DNA of 64,000 bases, taken from Actinoplanes regularis (GTDB lineage Bacteria; Actinomycetota; Actinomycetes; Mycobacteriales; Micromonosporaceae). Location: positions 62,001 through 126,000 of the forward strand of contig NZ_FZNR01000007.1 of NCBI RefSeq assembly GCF_900188005.1, in the 5' to 3' direction. A model generated the notes under the pieces. The model was not told where the DNA came from. It ran no database searches and worked only from the letters and a program-made list of their open reading frames with translations. The position numbers and the translations under genes are program-made. This document shows positions 17,152 to 25,815 of the stretch, piece by piece; positions within the stretch are counted from its first letter, which is position 1, and each line of letters opens with the position of its first letter.

Positions 17152-18083
17152 GCACCTCATTGATCAACACGGAGATCCGGGATCTGGTCCGCGGCCTCGG
17201 CGACCGGATCTGGCAGGTGCTCGACACCGACCGGGGCCGGGTCGCCGGCCGGTACATCAGCGGAGTCGCCGCCGGGGGCGACGCGGAGTTCCCGGTCGAC
17301 GTGCTCGCCGAGGACGCGGCCTGGGCGTACATCACCGCCCAGCCGGTCCCGGTCGCGCTCTACACCGAGAGCCACGGGCTGCGGCGGCACGGCGACGATC
17401 CCGAATACCTGCTGGTGGTCGACCCGATCGACGGCACCCGCGGCGCCGCGGCAAACCTGGAGATGGCCTGCGTCTCCATCGCCGCGGCCCGCAACACCGC
17501 CCGCCCCACGCTCGGCGACGTCGAATACGCGCTGCTCAAAGAGGTCAAAACCGGAAATTGGCTGTACGCCGACGCGCACACCGACGGCATCCTGACCGGC
17601 GGCTACCCCGATCCCGTCCCGGCGCTGACCGACACCGTCGAGCTCGAGCGGATGTTCTGGTCGATCGAGTTCAACGGCCACCCGATGGAGTTGATGCGCC
17701 GGGCCTACGGCCACCTGGTCGACGCCTCCGCCAACCGGGGCGCGGTCTACGTCTTCAACAGCGCCTCCTTCTCCCTCTCCCGGATCATCACCGGACAGAT
17801 GGACGCGTACGCCGACGTCGGCAACCGCCTGCTCAAGGACCGCCCGGAGACCGAGGACGACTTCCGCCGGGTCGGCCACGGCAGCATCCTGCACCTGTTC
17901 CCCTACGACATCGCGGCCGCCGTCTACCTGGCCGAACGGGCCGGTGTCACCGTCACGGACGGCTACGGCGCGTCGCTCGGCGGCACTCTGCTGCTCGACA
18001 TCAGCCCCGCCAACCAGCGTTCCTGCATCGCGGCCAGCACGCCGAAACTGCACGACGCCCTGCTGCGCGGGATCCGCTGGTGA
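17148..18083 (+). CDS. Inositol-monophosphatase-family phosphatase (Yktc1-like candidate)
   Basis: A 311-residue Mg-dependent, Li-sensitive-type phosphatase of the FIG superfamily. Metal ligands are visible: Glu74 in LYTESHG, Asp92 and Asp95 in VVDPIDGTRGA, and Asp254 in FPYDIAAAVYLAERAG. It should remove phosphate from a sugar, inositol or aminopolyol phosphate. It is coupled to the aminotransferase (ATGA) and to the following kinase (GTGA). The pairing of a class III aminotransferase with this type of phosphatase is the core of known azasugar clusters; aminocyclitol clusters are the alternative context. Confidence 0.88.
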   Translation: MSTSLINTEIRDLVRGLGDRIWQVLDTDRGRVAGRYISGVAAGGDAEFPVDVLAEDAAWAYITAQPVPVALYTESHGLRRHGDDPEYLLVVDPIDGTRGAAANLEMACVSIAAARNTARPTLGDVEYALLKEVKTGNWLYADAHTDGILTGGYPDPVPALTDTVELERMFWSIEFNGHPMELMRRAYGHLVDASANRGAVYVFNSASFSLSRIITGQMDAYADVGNRLLKDRPETEDDFRRVGHGSILHLFPYDIAAAVYLAERAGVTVTDGYGASLGGTLLLDISPANQRSCIAASTPKLHDALLRGIRW

Positions 18084-19279
18084 CCGCAGCGACCGTGCAC
18101 CTGATGTCGCGGGACACCCAGTGGGACGCGGCGCGGCGGCTCGGACTCACCGTCGGGGACGAGATCCTCGACGGCGGGTCCGCCGCCCGGGTCTTCCGGG
18201 CCACCGGCACGGACGGAGCCGACGTGGCGCTGAAGGTGCTGACCGCGGACGCCGGGCTCGTCGACGGCCACGACCTCGACTCGTTCCTCGGCAAGCTGCG
18301 GCAACTGTCCTGGATCCGGGCCGGCGACGAGACCCTCGCGGCCCGCTGCCTGCCCGTGCTGCACGCGGTCCGCGGCCCCGGGTGGGCGGCGTACACGACA
18401 CCGTTCTACGAGTCGGTCGACAGCGCCGCCTCGCTGCGCCTCGGCCCCGACTGCGGCGCGTTCTTCGACCTGCAGGCCGGCCTGGTCAAAGACCTCATCG
18501 TGTACGGCTACGGCCAGGCCGTCGCACCGGTCGGCCCCGACTTCCTGACGTCGGCGATGGTCGACCGGATCCCCCGCCGGTGGCCGGTGCTGCGGGCGGC
18601 GCTGCCGGCCGAGGTGCTCGACGCCGACCCGCTCGTCGTCAACGGCGTGCCCTGCGTCAACCCGAAGCGCATGCTGGCCGGGCTCACGGACCTCCCGCGA
18701 CCGTGGTGGACCCGGCTCGCCCCGCCCCGGCTGATGTTCCCCGCCCACGGCGACCTCAACACCCGCAACGTGCTGGTCGGCGCGGACGGCTTCCGGCTGA
18801 TCGACCCGCGCGGCGCGACGGCCTGGTGGGATCCGGTCTACGACCTGGCCAAGACGCTGTTCAGCCTCACCGTGTGGGATCCGGCGCTGCGGCTCGGCGC
18901 GCACGTGCGCCGTGACGGCGGCGGCTGGCTCGCCGGGTTCCGGCAACCCGTCTACCCCGGCTACGCCGCGGCCGCCCGCCTCTTCATCGACCGGCTGCGG
19001 GCGATGCCGGCGCTGGCCGCGCTCTTCGGCGACGACCCACACTGGGTGGACCGGCTGCTCTGGGCGCACGCCCTGCACACGCTCGCCGAGGCACCGTGCC
19101 GGCTCTCCGACCGCAAGCCCCGGCACGACCCGGCGGGCCGGCCGATCGCCCCGGAGGAGCTGGCCCTGTGCCACTTCCTGCTCGGCACGCTGCTCCTGAA
19201 CGACCTGGCCGGCAGCGCCGGGGACGTGGACGCCGGCAGCCACCTCGCCCTCGTCGCCGGCACCCTCCCGACGCCCTGA
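18080..19279 (+). CDS. APH-fold (aminoglycoside-phosphotransferase-like) small-molecule kinase
   Basis: A 399-residue kinase-like protein. The catalytic loop AHGDLNTRNVLV fits the Brenner motif HxDxxxxN, and RLIDPRG supplies the metal-binding Asp. The N-lobe shows a glycine-rich GGSAARVFRA loop and VALKVL with the likely ATP Lys. The GTG at 18080 overlaps the phosphatase stop. A free-standing kinase in such an operon may phosphorylate a pathway intermediate, or the product as self-protection. The length is above that of classical APH enzymes (260-300) because of a C-terminal helical extension. Confidence 0.8.
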   Translation: MTAATVHLMSRDTQWDAARRLGLTVGDEILDGGSAARVFRATGTDGADVALKVLTADAGLVDGHDLDSFLGKLRQLSWIRAGDETLAARCLPVLHAVRGPGWAAYTTPFYESVDSAASLRLGPDCGAFFDLQAGLVKDLIVYGYGQAVAPVGPDFLTSAMVDRIPRRWPVLRAALPAEVLDADPLVVNGVPCVNPKRMLAGLTDLPRPWWTRLAPPRLMFPAHGDLNTRNVLVGADGFRLIDPRGATAWWDPVYDLAKTLFSLTVWDPALRLGAHVRRDGGGWLAGFRQPVYPGYAAAARLFIDRLRAMPALAALFGDDPHWVDRLLWAHALHTLAEAPCRLSDRKPRHDPAGRPIAPEELALCHFLLGTLLLNDLAGSAGDVDAGSHLALVAGTLPTP

Positions 19280-19288
19280 TCCACGGTC

Positions 19289-20257
19289 ATGGTCACCGGG
19301 GCGGAGCGGATCGGATCGTGGGTCGTCGCCAACGCCGGACGACTCGGCCTGCGTGCCGCGGACACGGCGCGGGTCGGCCTGATCGGCGCCGGCGAGAGCT
19401 ACGCCGCCTGGCGGGTCCGGGTGCCGGGCGCCGAACCACTGGTCATCCGGATCGCCCGCCGGGCGGCCGGTGGGATGGCCCGCCCGATGGCCGACGAGTT
19501 CGCCGCCATGGCGCTCGTACCGCCCGGCCTCGGCCCGAGGCCGGTGCTGCTGGAGGAGTCACCCGGCCCGCTCGGCGCCCCCTTCATGGTCACCGGATAT
19601 GTGCCCGGTCGTCCGGTCGGCCCCGCCGGCTGGACCGACGACCTGCTCGCCGCGCACGCCCGGCAGATGGCCGTCCTGCACGCCGAACCGCATCCGACCG
19701 GGAACCCGCCGCCCTCGCTGACCGCCAAGCTCGCCGAGAGTCTCGAGAACTGGCGGCGGTTCCACCCGCGAGTCCTCGACGACCCGGAGACGACCCGGCT
19801 CACCGGGCTCGTCGAACGGCACGCCGCCGCGGCGGCGCCCGTGTTCGCCCGGCTGGACCGGCTCGCCCTGGTGCACGGCGACCTGGCCGTGCCGAACATC
19901 GTGGTCGACCGGGGGACACCCCGGTACGTGGACTGGGAGTGGGGGCGGATCGGCGATCCGGCACGAGACCTGGCCCACCTGGGTGGGAGCATCGCCGCCG
20001 CGCCGTGGCATCTGGATCTGCCGGCGGAGCGGATCGAACTGCTGCTGCGGGCGTACGTCGCGGCGGCCGGTGAGGCCGCCGGATCGCTGGAGGATCTGCG
20101 GGTACGGCGGGACGCCTTCGAGGTGTACCAGCGATTCATCTCCTGCCTGTACTTCCGCACCCGGATCGGGGACGCCGAGGACCGGCGGTCCGGCCGTTAC
20201 ACCCGGACGGTCCGGCAGCTCACCGACGGCCTGCGCCGGCGCCTGCGACACTGCTGA
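19289..20257 (+). CDS. APH-family phosphotransferase
   Basis: A 322-residue kinase. GAGESYAAWRV is the nucleotide loop, LVIRIAR carries the ATP lysine equivalent, LVHGDLAVPNIVV is the catalytic loop and YVDWEWGRIGDPARDLAHL the metal-binding and following segment. It starts nine bases after the preceding kinase gene, so the two are co-transcribed. Two APH-type kinases side by side is unusual; streptomycin-type clusters use such kinases both in biosynthesis and resistance, which is the model I would test. Sequence does not say which. Confidence 0.87.
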   Translation: MVTGAERIGSWVVANAGRLGLRAADTARVGLIGAGESYAAWRVRVPGAEPLVIRIARRAAGGMARPMADEFAAMALVPPGLGPRPVLLEESPGPLGAPFMVTGYVPGRPVGPAGWTDDLLAAHARQMAVLHAEPHPTGNPPPSLTAKLAESLENWRRFHPRVLDDPETTRLTGLVERHAAAAAPVFARLDRLALVHGDLAVPNIVVDRGTPRYVDWEWGRIGDPARDLAHLGGSIAAAPWHLDLPAERIELLLRAYVAAAGEAAGSLEDLRVRRDAFEVYQRFISCLYFRTRIGDAEDRRSGRYTRTVRQLTDGLRRRLRHC

Positions 20258-20307
20258 GCCCTATTGCGCCTGTCACATCGCCGAAAGAGGCGTCCGGAGC
20301 GTCCGTC

Positions 20308-21966
20308 ATGACGGCCATGAAGACTTTTGAGGACGTGCAGGTCTGGCTGCCCGGGGCGATCCGTCCGGCCGACACCGTCATCGACGGCTACCGCCGCCTC
20401 GGGCTCTGGCACGACGAGCACCTGCTGACCCACCTGGAACGGCATCGACGGCAGCGGCCGGACGCCACCGCGCTCCTCGGCTTCCACGCCGAGGGCCCGG
20501 CCGACGTGGTGTCCTGGTCGCGGTACGCCGCGGAAGTGGAGAGGTACGCCTCGGCCCTGCGCGCGCTCGGCGTCGGCCCCGGGCAGGTCGTCGCCGTCCA
20601 GATGCCGAACCGGTGGGAGACCGCCGCGCTGATGCTCGCCGTCATGCACACCGGCGCGATCCTGGCACCGCTGGTCACCGCCCTCCGCGGACGCGAGCTC
20701 GAGAAGATGCTCGTCCAGCTGCGCGCCACGGTCGTGGTGACGGTCGGCGAGTGGGCCGGCTTCGACCACGCGTCCTCCCTCGCCGGGATGGCCGACCGCC
20801 TGCCGCACCTGCGGCACCGGGTCGTGCTCGGCTCGAAGTCGGCCGACGAGTTCGATTTCGACGCCCACTTCCGGAACACGGACTGGACCGCCGACTTCCC
20901 GGCGCCGCTGGCGGACAGCGCCGCCGACCCGGACAACGTCGCCGTGGTCCTCTTCACCTCCGGCACGACCGGCGAGCCCAAGGCCGTCCTGCACACGGCC
21001 AACACCCTGCTGGCCGGCGCCGCGCCCGTGGTGAACGAGGACAAGCTCGGGGCCGGCGACGTCAGCTACAACCCGCACAACCTCACGCACATCTTCGGAA
21101 TCACCACCGGCCTCGCCTTCCCGCTGCTCAGCGGCGGCTCGGCGGTCCTGCTCGACACCTGGTCACCGGCGCGGGCGGCCCAGATCATCCGGGACACGCG
21201 GGTGACGGTCTTCTCGGGCGCCGCGATCTTCCTCGAAGCCGTCTTCAGGGTGGCGGACGACCTCTCCTCGCTGCGCATGGTGTGCTGCGGGGCCGCTCCG
21301 GTGCCGCCGAAGCTGGTCAGGGAGATCCACGCGAAGCTCGGCGTACCGCTGCGGGCCGGCTGGGGCATGACCGAGGTGCCGCTGGGCACCTTCACCCGCT
21401 CCGACGACCCGGCCGACCACGCCACCATCAGCGACGGGCGACCCGCGGCGTCCCTGGAGCTCGACCTGCGCGTCGAGGGCACGATCTCCAGGGAGAACCC
21501 GGCCCGGCTGTTCGTCCGCGGCGCCGCGCTCTGCATCGCGCTCGTCGGGCGGGACACCGGCACGGTCCACGTGCTCGCCGAGCACGACGGCGGCTGGTTC
21601 GACACCGGGGACCTGGTCCTGCCGGACGGTCACGGCGGCATCCGCCTGGCCGGGCGGGCCGCCGACCGGATCGGTGGAATCCTGATGGTCCCGGTGCTCG
21701 ACGTCGAGGCCGAGCTGATGCGGCATCCGGCGGTCGCGGACGTCGCCGTCGTCGGCTACGAGGACGAGCACGGGCACGACGCGCCGTGCGCGGTCGTCGT
21801 ACCGGCCGGCGAACCGCCCACGCTCGCCGGCCTGCGCGCCTACCTCGACGGTGTCGGAATGACCGAGTTCTACCAGCCGACCAGGCTCGAGCTGATGCCG
21901 GTGCTGCCCCGCAACCTCAGCGGCAAGGTCCTGAAGCGGGAGCTGCGCGAGGGGCTCCGGGGCTGA
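20308..21966 (+). CDS. AMP-dependent acyl-CoA synthetase / ligase
   Basis: A 552-residue ANL-superfamily adenylating enzyme. The phosphate loop FTSGTTGEPKAVLHT, the adenine-site GWGMTEVPLGT, GWFDTGDLVLPDG at the hinge region and the C-terminal LSGKVLKREL with the catalytic Lys are all present. The N-terminus resembles cyclohexanecarboxylate- and benzoate-type CoA ligases. It should activate a carboxylic acid as acyl-AMP and load it on CoA or directly on an amine. It is separated by 50 bases from the kinase gene and is the last gene of this block. No carrier-protein gene is nearby. Confidence 0.88.
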   Translation: MTAMKTFEDVQVWLPGAIRPADTVIDGYRRLGLWHDEHLLTHLERHRRQRPDATALLGFHAEGPADVVSWSRYAAEVERYASALRALGVGPGQVVAVQMPNRWETAALMLAVMHTGAILAPLVTALRGRELEKMLVQLRATVVVTVGEWAGFDHASSLAGMADRLPHLRHRVVLGSKSADEFDFDAHFRNTDWTADFPAPLADSAADPDNVAVVLFTSGTTGEPKAVLHTANTLLAGAAPVVNEDKLGAGDVSYNPHNLTHIFGITTGLAFPLLSGGSAVLLDTWSPARAAQIIRDTRVTVFSGAAIFLEAVFRVADDLSSLRMVCCGAAPVPPKLVREIHAKLGVPLRAGWGMTEVPLGTFTRSDDPADHATISDGRPAASLELDLRVEGTISRENPARLFVRGAALCIALVGRDTGTVHVLAEHDGGWFDTGDLVLPDGHGGIRLAGRAADRIGGILMVPVLDVEAELMRHPAVADVAVVGYEDEHGHDAPCAVVVPAGEPPTLAGLRAYLDGVGMTEFYQPTRLELMPVLPRNLSGKVLKRELREGLRG

Positions 21967-21986
21967 ACTCTCCCGGCGGAGATCCG

Positions 21987-22012
21987 AGGGTGGGCCGGGC
22001 CGGACCCACCCT
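21987..22012. terminator. Hairpin between convergent genes
   Basis: AGGGTGGG at 21987-21994 pairs with CCCACCCT at 22005-22012 across a GC-rich loop that can extend the stem. It sits between the ligase stop and the stop of the leftward gene at 22024, and can serve both. Confidence 0.65.
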
Positions 22013-22023
22013 TCCGCGGCCCC

Positions 22024-23313
22024 TCATCGGGTCTCCTGGATGACGAGCGCTTCGTTCATCGTGAGAGTGCCGGCTTCGCGGCGGACGTCCTGAACCCGGT
22101 CGAACGCGGCCGTGGTGACGCGGAAGGTCGCCGGGTGCGGCAGCTCTTCGCTCGCGAGTCTCCACGGTGCTGTGGGGTCCGTGCCCGGCACCGCCGCCAC
22201 TAGGACGACGGCGCCCTCGCGATGGACGTCATCGTCGTCGTACGGCTCGCTGTAACGCAGGTAGCGCAGCAGGGCCGGCCCGGAGGGGACCGGTGTGCCG
22301 GCCGCACGCGGGATGGGCTGCCAACGGCGGACGAGGTCGGTGAAAGCCTCCTCGCGAGCGGTTCCACGCTTCGCGCCGGCCGCACGGATCGCACTGCCGG
22401 CGCCTGCCAGGGCGGAGCAGATCTCCCGGATCGGGATGATGGCGGCGAACGCGGGATAGGAGCCGGCCAGCCGGACCCGGATCATCAGGTCGTGCAGGGC
22501 CAGGGCGGCGTCCTCTTGCCGCGACGTCAATGACGAGGTGGGTACGGCCTTCGGCCGGTCGGGGCGGCCGAACGGCGTCACCGCGTCGGCGGCGCGGCCG
22601 GCCGTGGATTCGTACCACAATGGGTCGTCGGGCCAGACCGAAGCGGTGGCGGCCCGCAGGATCCCGCCCTGCCCGATCTCGACGGTGAGCCCGGCCTCCC
22701 CGGCGGAGACACCGATGCCGAGGCGGTCGGCGGCGTCGAAGCGCAGGTCGTCGACGTCGGTGAAGGTGAACCGCAGCGGAGCGGCCGGCCACGGTCTTTC
22801 GGCTCCGTCTCGCGTCGCACGCCCGGTGCCGGGCACGAACCGCCGCGGGGCGGCGACCGTCAGGTCGACTCGCAGGCCCGTTCTCGACGGCAGGACGACG
22901 AGCGAGCGCACGCCGGCGCACGCCAGGTCGTAATCGGTGAGTAGATCGGCAATGATCTGCGCGGTCAGGGGCAACGAGCCCGGGTGGACGCGTGCCTGAA
23001 AGTCGCGGTACGCCGGAGGGCCGGGTGCCGCCGCGGGCAACTCGCGGTCCAGAGCCGGGTCCAGGCCGACCATCAGCGCCCTGCGGGCAGCCCCGAGCCC
23101 GGCCATCCACAGCAGACCGGTACGGGCGCGCCGAGCCCGGAACGGCCGGCCGGCGCACGCCACCCTCGCCAGCGGCATCGTGTTGTTGTCCCAGATGTCG
23201 GCGAGATCGCGGATGCGGGAAGCGTCGAAGGCGCGGGCATCCGCCACCAGGACTTCGATCTCCTGTACGGACCGGTCGAGCAGCCCGGCGAAGGTATCCA
23301 ACGGCGACCGCAC
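22024..23313 (-). CDS. Hypothetical protein, unknown family
   Basis: A 429-residue soluble protein that I do not recognise. No signal peptide, membrane helix or catalytic motif is evident. The N-terminal half holds a short helical region (LDRSVQEIEVLVADAR) and the middle alternates short beta strands (LRFTFTDVDDLRF, GLTVEIGQGGI), suggesting an all-beta or ligand-binding core. The GTG at 23313 is preferred; an ATG at 23340 would add nine residues. It is divergent from the sigma-factor gene at 23376, so both promoters share roughly 60 bases. Confidence 0.6.
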   Translation of the reverse strand: MRSPLDTFAGLLDRSVQEIEVLVADARAFDASRIRDLADIWDNNTMPLARVACAGRPFRARRARTGLLWMAGLGAARRALMVGLDPALDRELPAAAPGPPAYRDFQARVHPGSLPLTAQIIADLLTDYDLACAGVRSLVVLPSRTGLRVDLTVAAPRRFVPGTGRATRDGAERPWPAAPLRFTFTDVDDLRFDAADRLGIGVSAGEAGLTVEIGQGGILRAATASVWPDDPLWYESTAGRAADAVTPFGRPDRPKAVPTSSLTSRQEDAALALHDLMIRVRLAGSYPAFAAIIPIREICSALAGAGSAIRAAGAKRGTAREEAFTDLVRRWQPIPRAAGTPVPSGPALLRYLRYSEPYDDDDVHREGAVVLVAAVPGTDPTAPWRLASEELPHPATFRVTTAAFDRVQDVRREAGTLTMNEALVIQETR

Positions 23314-23375
23314 GCCGCCGAGTATGCCCCACCACCCCAAAACGGCAGTTGGCGCGGCGTGGCTAGGTTGGGCTG

Positions 23376-23942
23376 GTGGAGAGTCGAGCCGTCGAGGTCG
23401 AGGAACTGGCGCGGACGGCCGCCGCCGGCGACACGGCCGCGCTGCACACGCTGCTGACCGTGCTGCGGCCGGACGTGCTCCGGATCTGCGCCCGGTTCCT
23501 GCCGAACCGTGAGGACGCCGAGGACGCGTGCCAGGACGCGCTGCTCGCGCTCACCCGGTCGATCGGCGGCTTCGAGGGCCGATCGTCGTTCCGTACCTGG
23601 CTGTACCGGCTGACCGCGAACCGTGCCAGGTCGACCTACCAGAACCTGCGCGGCCGCTTCCTGGCCGAATCGGGCGGCGTGCCGCTGCCCGATCGTCCCG
23701 ACCCCCGCAGGACCAGCGTGACGGCCGGGACCCGGCTCGATCTGCTCGACGCGCTGGAGCGGCTCCGACCCGATCTCGCCGAGGCGGTCGTCCTGCGGGA
23801 TCTGCTCGACCTCAGCTATCGGGAGATCGCCGCGCTGACGGCGGTGCCGGAGGGCACCGTGAAATCCCGCATCCACCAGGGCCGGGCGCAGCTGCGCCCG
23901 CGGCTGGTGCCGGCCGATGAGCCGGGATGCGCGGCCGGCTGA
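23376..23942 (+). CDS. ECF-type RNA polymerase sigma factor
   Basis: A 188-residue sigma-70-family factor with only regions 2 and 4. Region 2 includes ICARFLPNREDAEDACQDALLAL and SSFRTWLYRLTANRARS; region 4 has AVVLRDLLDLSYREIAALTAVPEGTVKSRIHQGR. It directs RNA polymerase to a stress or envelope regulon. The GTG at 23376 starts the gene. No zinc anti-sigma protein follows; instead the next gene encodes a lipoprotein and overlaps by 16 bases, so the lipoprotein could be a sensor or main target. Confidence 0.92.
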   Translation: MESRAVEVEELARTAAAGDTAALHTLLTVLRPDVLRICARFLPNREDAEDACQDALLALTRSIGGFEGRSSFRTWLYRLTANRARSTYQNLRGRFLAESGGVPLPDRPDPRRTSVTAGTRLDLLDALERLRPDLAEAVVLRDLLDLSYREIAALTAVPEGTVKSRIHQGRAQLRPRLVPADEPGCAAG

Positions 23943-24439
23943 CGGCCGGGGTCCTCACCGTGTCGCTGATCATGGCGGGATGCGCGGGGGAGTCGCCGGT
24001 CTCACCGCTACCGACCGAGGCCGCCGTCGGCGCGGCACCGGTCGGGTCGGTGAGCGTCACCCCGAGCCCGTCGCCGTCCCGGCCCGCGTCCGCTTCGCCG
24101 CCGTCACGCCGGCCGCCGGTCGGCACCCCGCCTTCGAGCCGTACGCCCACCCGGCCGTCGTCGCCCTCGTCCTCGTCCTCGTGTGAGGGCGCGATCGTCC
24201 GCACCATCGACGCGACCGCCGAAGAACTGGCCCTGGTTCCCGCGATGTGCCTGGCGGTCGGTGCGGTGCTGCGCGTCGAGAACATCGGGCCGGGCGAGGT
24301 CACCACCGACTCACCGGACCTGGTCGCGCAGCATTACGAGGCCGGCGTCGTCGAGGTGCGTTTCGTGCGCAAGGGCACCGTCGTCGTGGCGATCCCACAG
24401 GGCGGCACGACCTACGACATCACGGTGGTGGTCCGCTAA
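23927..24439 (+). CDS. Lipoprotein with P/S-rich linker and an unrecognised beta domain
   Basis: A 170-residue exported lipoprotein. The signal peptide ends in a lipobox LIMAGC, followed by a disordered Pro/Ser/Thr linker (about residues 40-85). A compact C-terminal domain begins CEGAIVRTIDAT and contains CLAVGAVLRVENIGPGEV and VVEVRFVRKGTVVVAIP. The same domain occurs twice in the protein at 25816. I know no name for it; the strand pattern recalls cupredoxin-like sandwiches. It is coupled to the sigma factor, and its stop overlaps the stop of the convergent kinase gene. Confidence 0.75.
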   Translation: MRGRLTAGVLTVSLIMAGCAGESPVSPLPTEAAVGAAPVGSVSVTPSPSPSRPASASPPSRRPPVGTPPSSRTPTRPSSPSSSSSCEGAIVRTIDATAEELALVPAMCLAVGAVLRVENIGPGEVTTDSPDLVAQHYEAGVVEVRFVRKGTVVVAIPQGGTTYDITVVVR

Positions 24440-25761
24440 TCCGTGCCGACGCCGGCGAGCAGCACGTCGACCTCCTGGTCGCTCGTCTGCGGTGCGGGGG
24501 CGATCTGGACGTACACCAGAGCGGCCGAACGGGTGTCCGGCCGAGCCGCCTCGATGATCACCGGCTTGGCTCCGGTGCAGGTGAAGCGCGCCACCACCCA
24601 GTCGGCACCGGCGCGCCCGCTGTGCCGTACCGGGGCCGCGGCGCAGCGGGCGTGCGGGTGCTCCGCGACGAAACCGGCCGCGGTCGTGCGCGCCGCGGCA
24701 CCGCGCGACAGCCCGATGAACGCGCCGGGCACGCCGGGATCGGTCTGCCAGCGCGCTGGATCCGGGGAGATCACCAGGGCGGGTTCCAGGCGGCCGTCCC
24801 CGTCGAGGCGGCCGGCCCAGCCGGACCCCGCGGCTCGCCATCCGGTGGGCAGCGTGACCGTCAGCCGTCCCGTACCGTCGCTCGCTGTGCGCCTGCCCTC
24901 GGGGAGGGCGGTGTCGGCCGAAACGCAAACCAGGACCAGGACGGCCGCGACCAGGGTCGTCGCACGCCGGGGCGGGGTGAACGTGGACCGGTCGCGGACA
25001 GCCCGGTTGAGCGCCGCCGCGAAGGCGGCGGCGTCCGGAGGACGATCCCGCGGGTTACGCGCCGTCGCCCGGCGGAGGAGCGCGGCGACCCCGGCGGGTA
25101 CGCCCGGACGCAGTCGCGGCCGCCCGGCGCCCTGTTGCGCACTCAGCAGCCGGGTGCCGAGCCGTCCCAGCCCGTAGACGTCGGCGCTGGTGTCCACGGT
25201 GGAGAGCGGGTCGTCCTGCTCCGGGGCCATGTAGCCGGGTGTGCCGGCGCGCGCGGTCAGCCCCGACGCGGCCGCGAGCGCCTTCGCCAGTCCCAGGTCG
25301 GCGATCAGCACCCGCTCCGGCCCCGACGGCGCCGCCTGGAACAGGATGTTGCCCGGGGTGAGATCGCGATGCACGATCCGGTGCCGGTGCAGCACCGCGA
25401 CACCTGCGGCGATCTCCCGCAGCACCCGTAGCGCTCCCGCGGGCGGTAGCTCACCCCGTTCGAGCCGGTCACGGAGGCTGCCGCCCGCGGCGAACTCCAT
25501 GACCGAGTACGGGCGGCCGTCCGGCAACTCGCCGACGGCGTACACCCGTACCACCCGCTCGTCGGCCAGCCGCCACAGCAGCCGCGCCTCCTGCTGAAAT
25601 CGCTCCCGCACCCGCAGGTCGTGGGACCAGTTCTCGGCCAGCACCTTGATCGCCACGTGGGCGTCGAGCGCCGGATCGTGGCCGAGCCACACCGTGGCGA
25701 ACGACCCGGCGCCGAGCAACCGTTCGATGCGGTACGCGCCGATCTGCCGCGGGCCGGTCAT
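24436..25761 (-). CDS. Transmembrane Ser/Thr protein kinase
   Basis: A 441-residue Hanks-type kinase. The N-lobe has LLGAGSFATVWLG and VAIKVL with the ATP lysine; the catalytic loop is VHRDLTPGNIL, the DFG equivalent is ADLGLA, and activation-segment GTPGYMAPEQ follows. A hydrophobic helix (TTLVAAVLVLVCVSADTAL, about 285-300) leads to an extracellular C-terminal domain of about 140 residues with two cysteines and no PASTA repeats. It may sense an envelope signal. Neighbouring sigma-factor, lipoprotein and secreted-protein genes suggest a shared surface-stress unit. The stop TAG overlaps the TAA of the convergent lipoprotein gene. Confidence 0.92.
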   Translation of the reverse strand: MTGPRQIGAYRIERLLGAGSFATVWLGHDPALDAHVAIKVLAENWSHDLRVRERFQQEARLLWRLADERVVRVYAVGELPDGRPYSVMEFAAGGSLRDRLERGELPPAGALRVLREIAAGVAVLHRHRIVHRDLTPGNILFQAAPSGPERVLIADLGLAKALAAASGLTARAGTPGYMAPEQDDPLSTVDTSADVYGLGRLGTRLLSAQQGAGRPRLRPGVPAGVAALLRRATARNPRDRPPDAAAFAAALNRAVRDRSTFTPPRRATTLVAAVLVLVCVSADTALPEGRRTASDGTGRLTVTLPTGWRAAGSGWAGRLDGDGRLEPALVISPDPARWQTDPGVPGAFIGLSRGAAARTTAAGFVAEHPHARCAAAPVRHSGRAGADWVVARFTCTGAKPVIIEAARPDTRSAALVYVQIAPAPQTSDQEVDVLLAGVGTD

Positions 25762-25815
25762 GATGCTGCAGCTTCACCGGTCACGGCTCGACCATAGACG
25801 CCGATCGGCGGACGG

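Noticed and set aside
17558..18079. Extended N-terminus for the first APH-type kinase
   Set aside because: The frame is open across the phosphatase gene but the residues are Arg-rich shadow sequence; the GTG at 18080 overlapping the phosphatase stop is the natural start.
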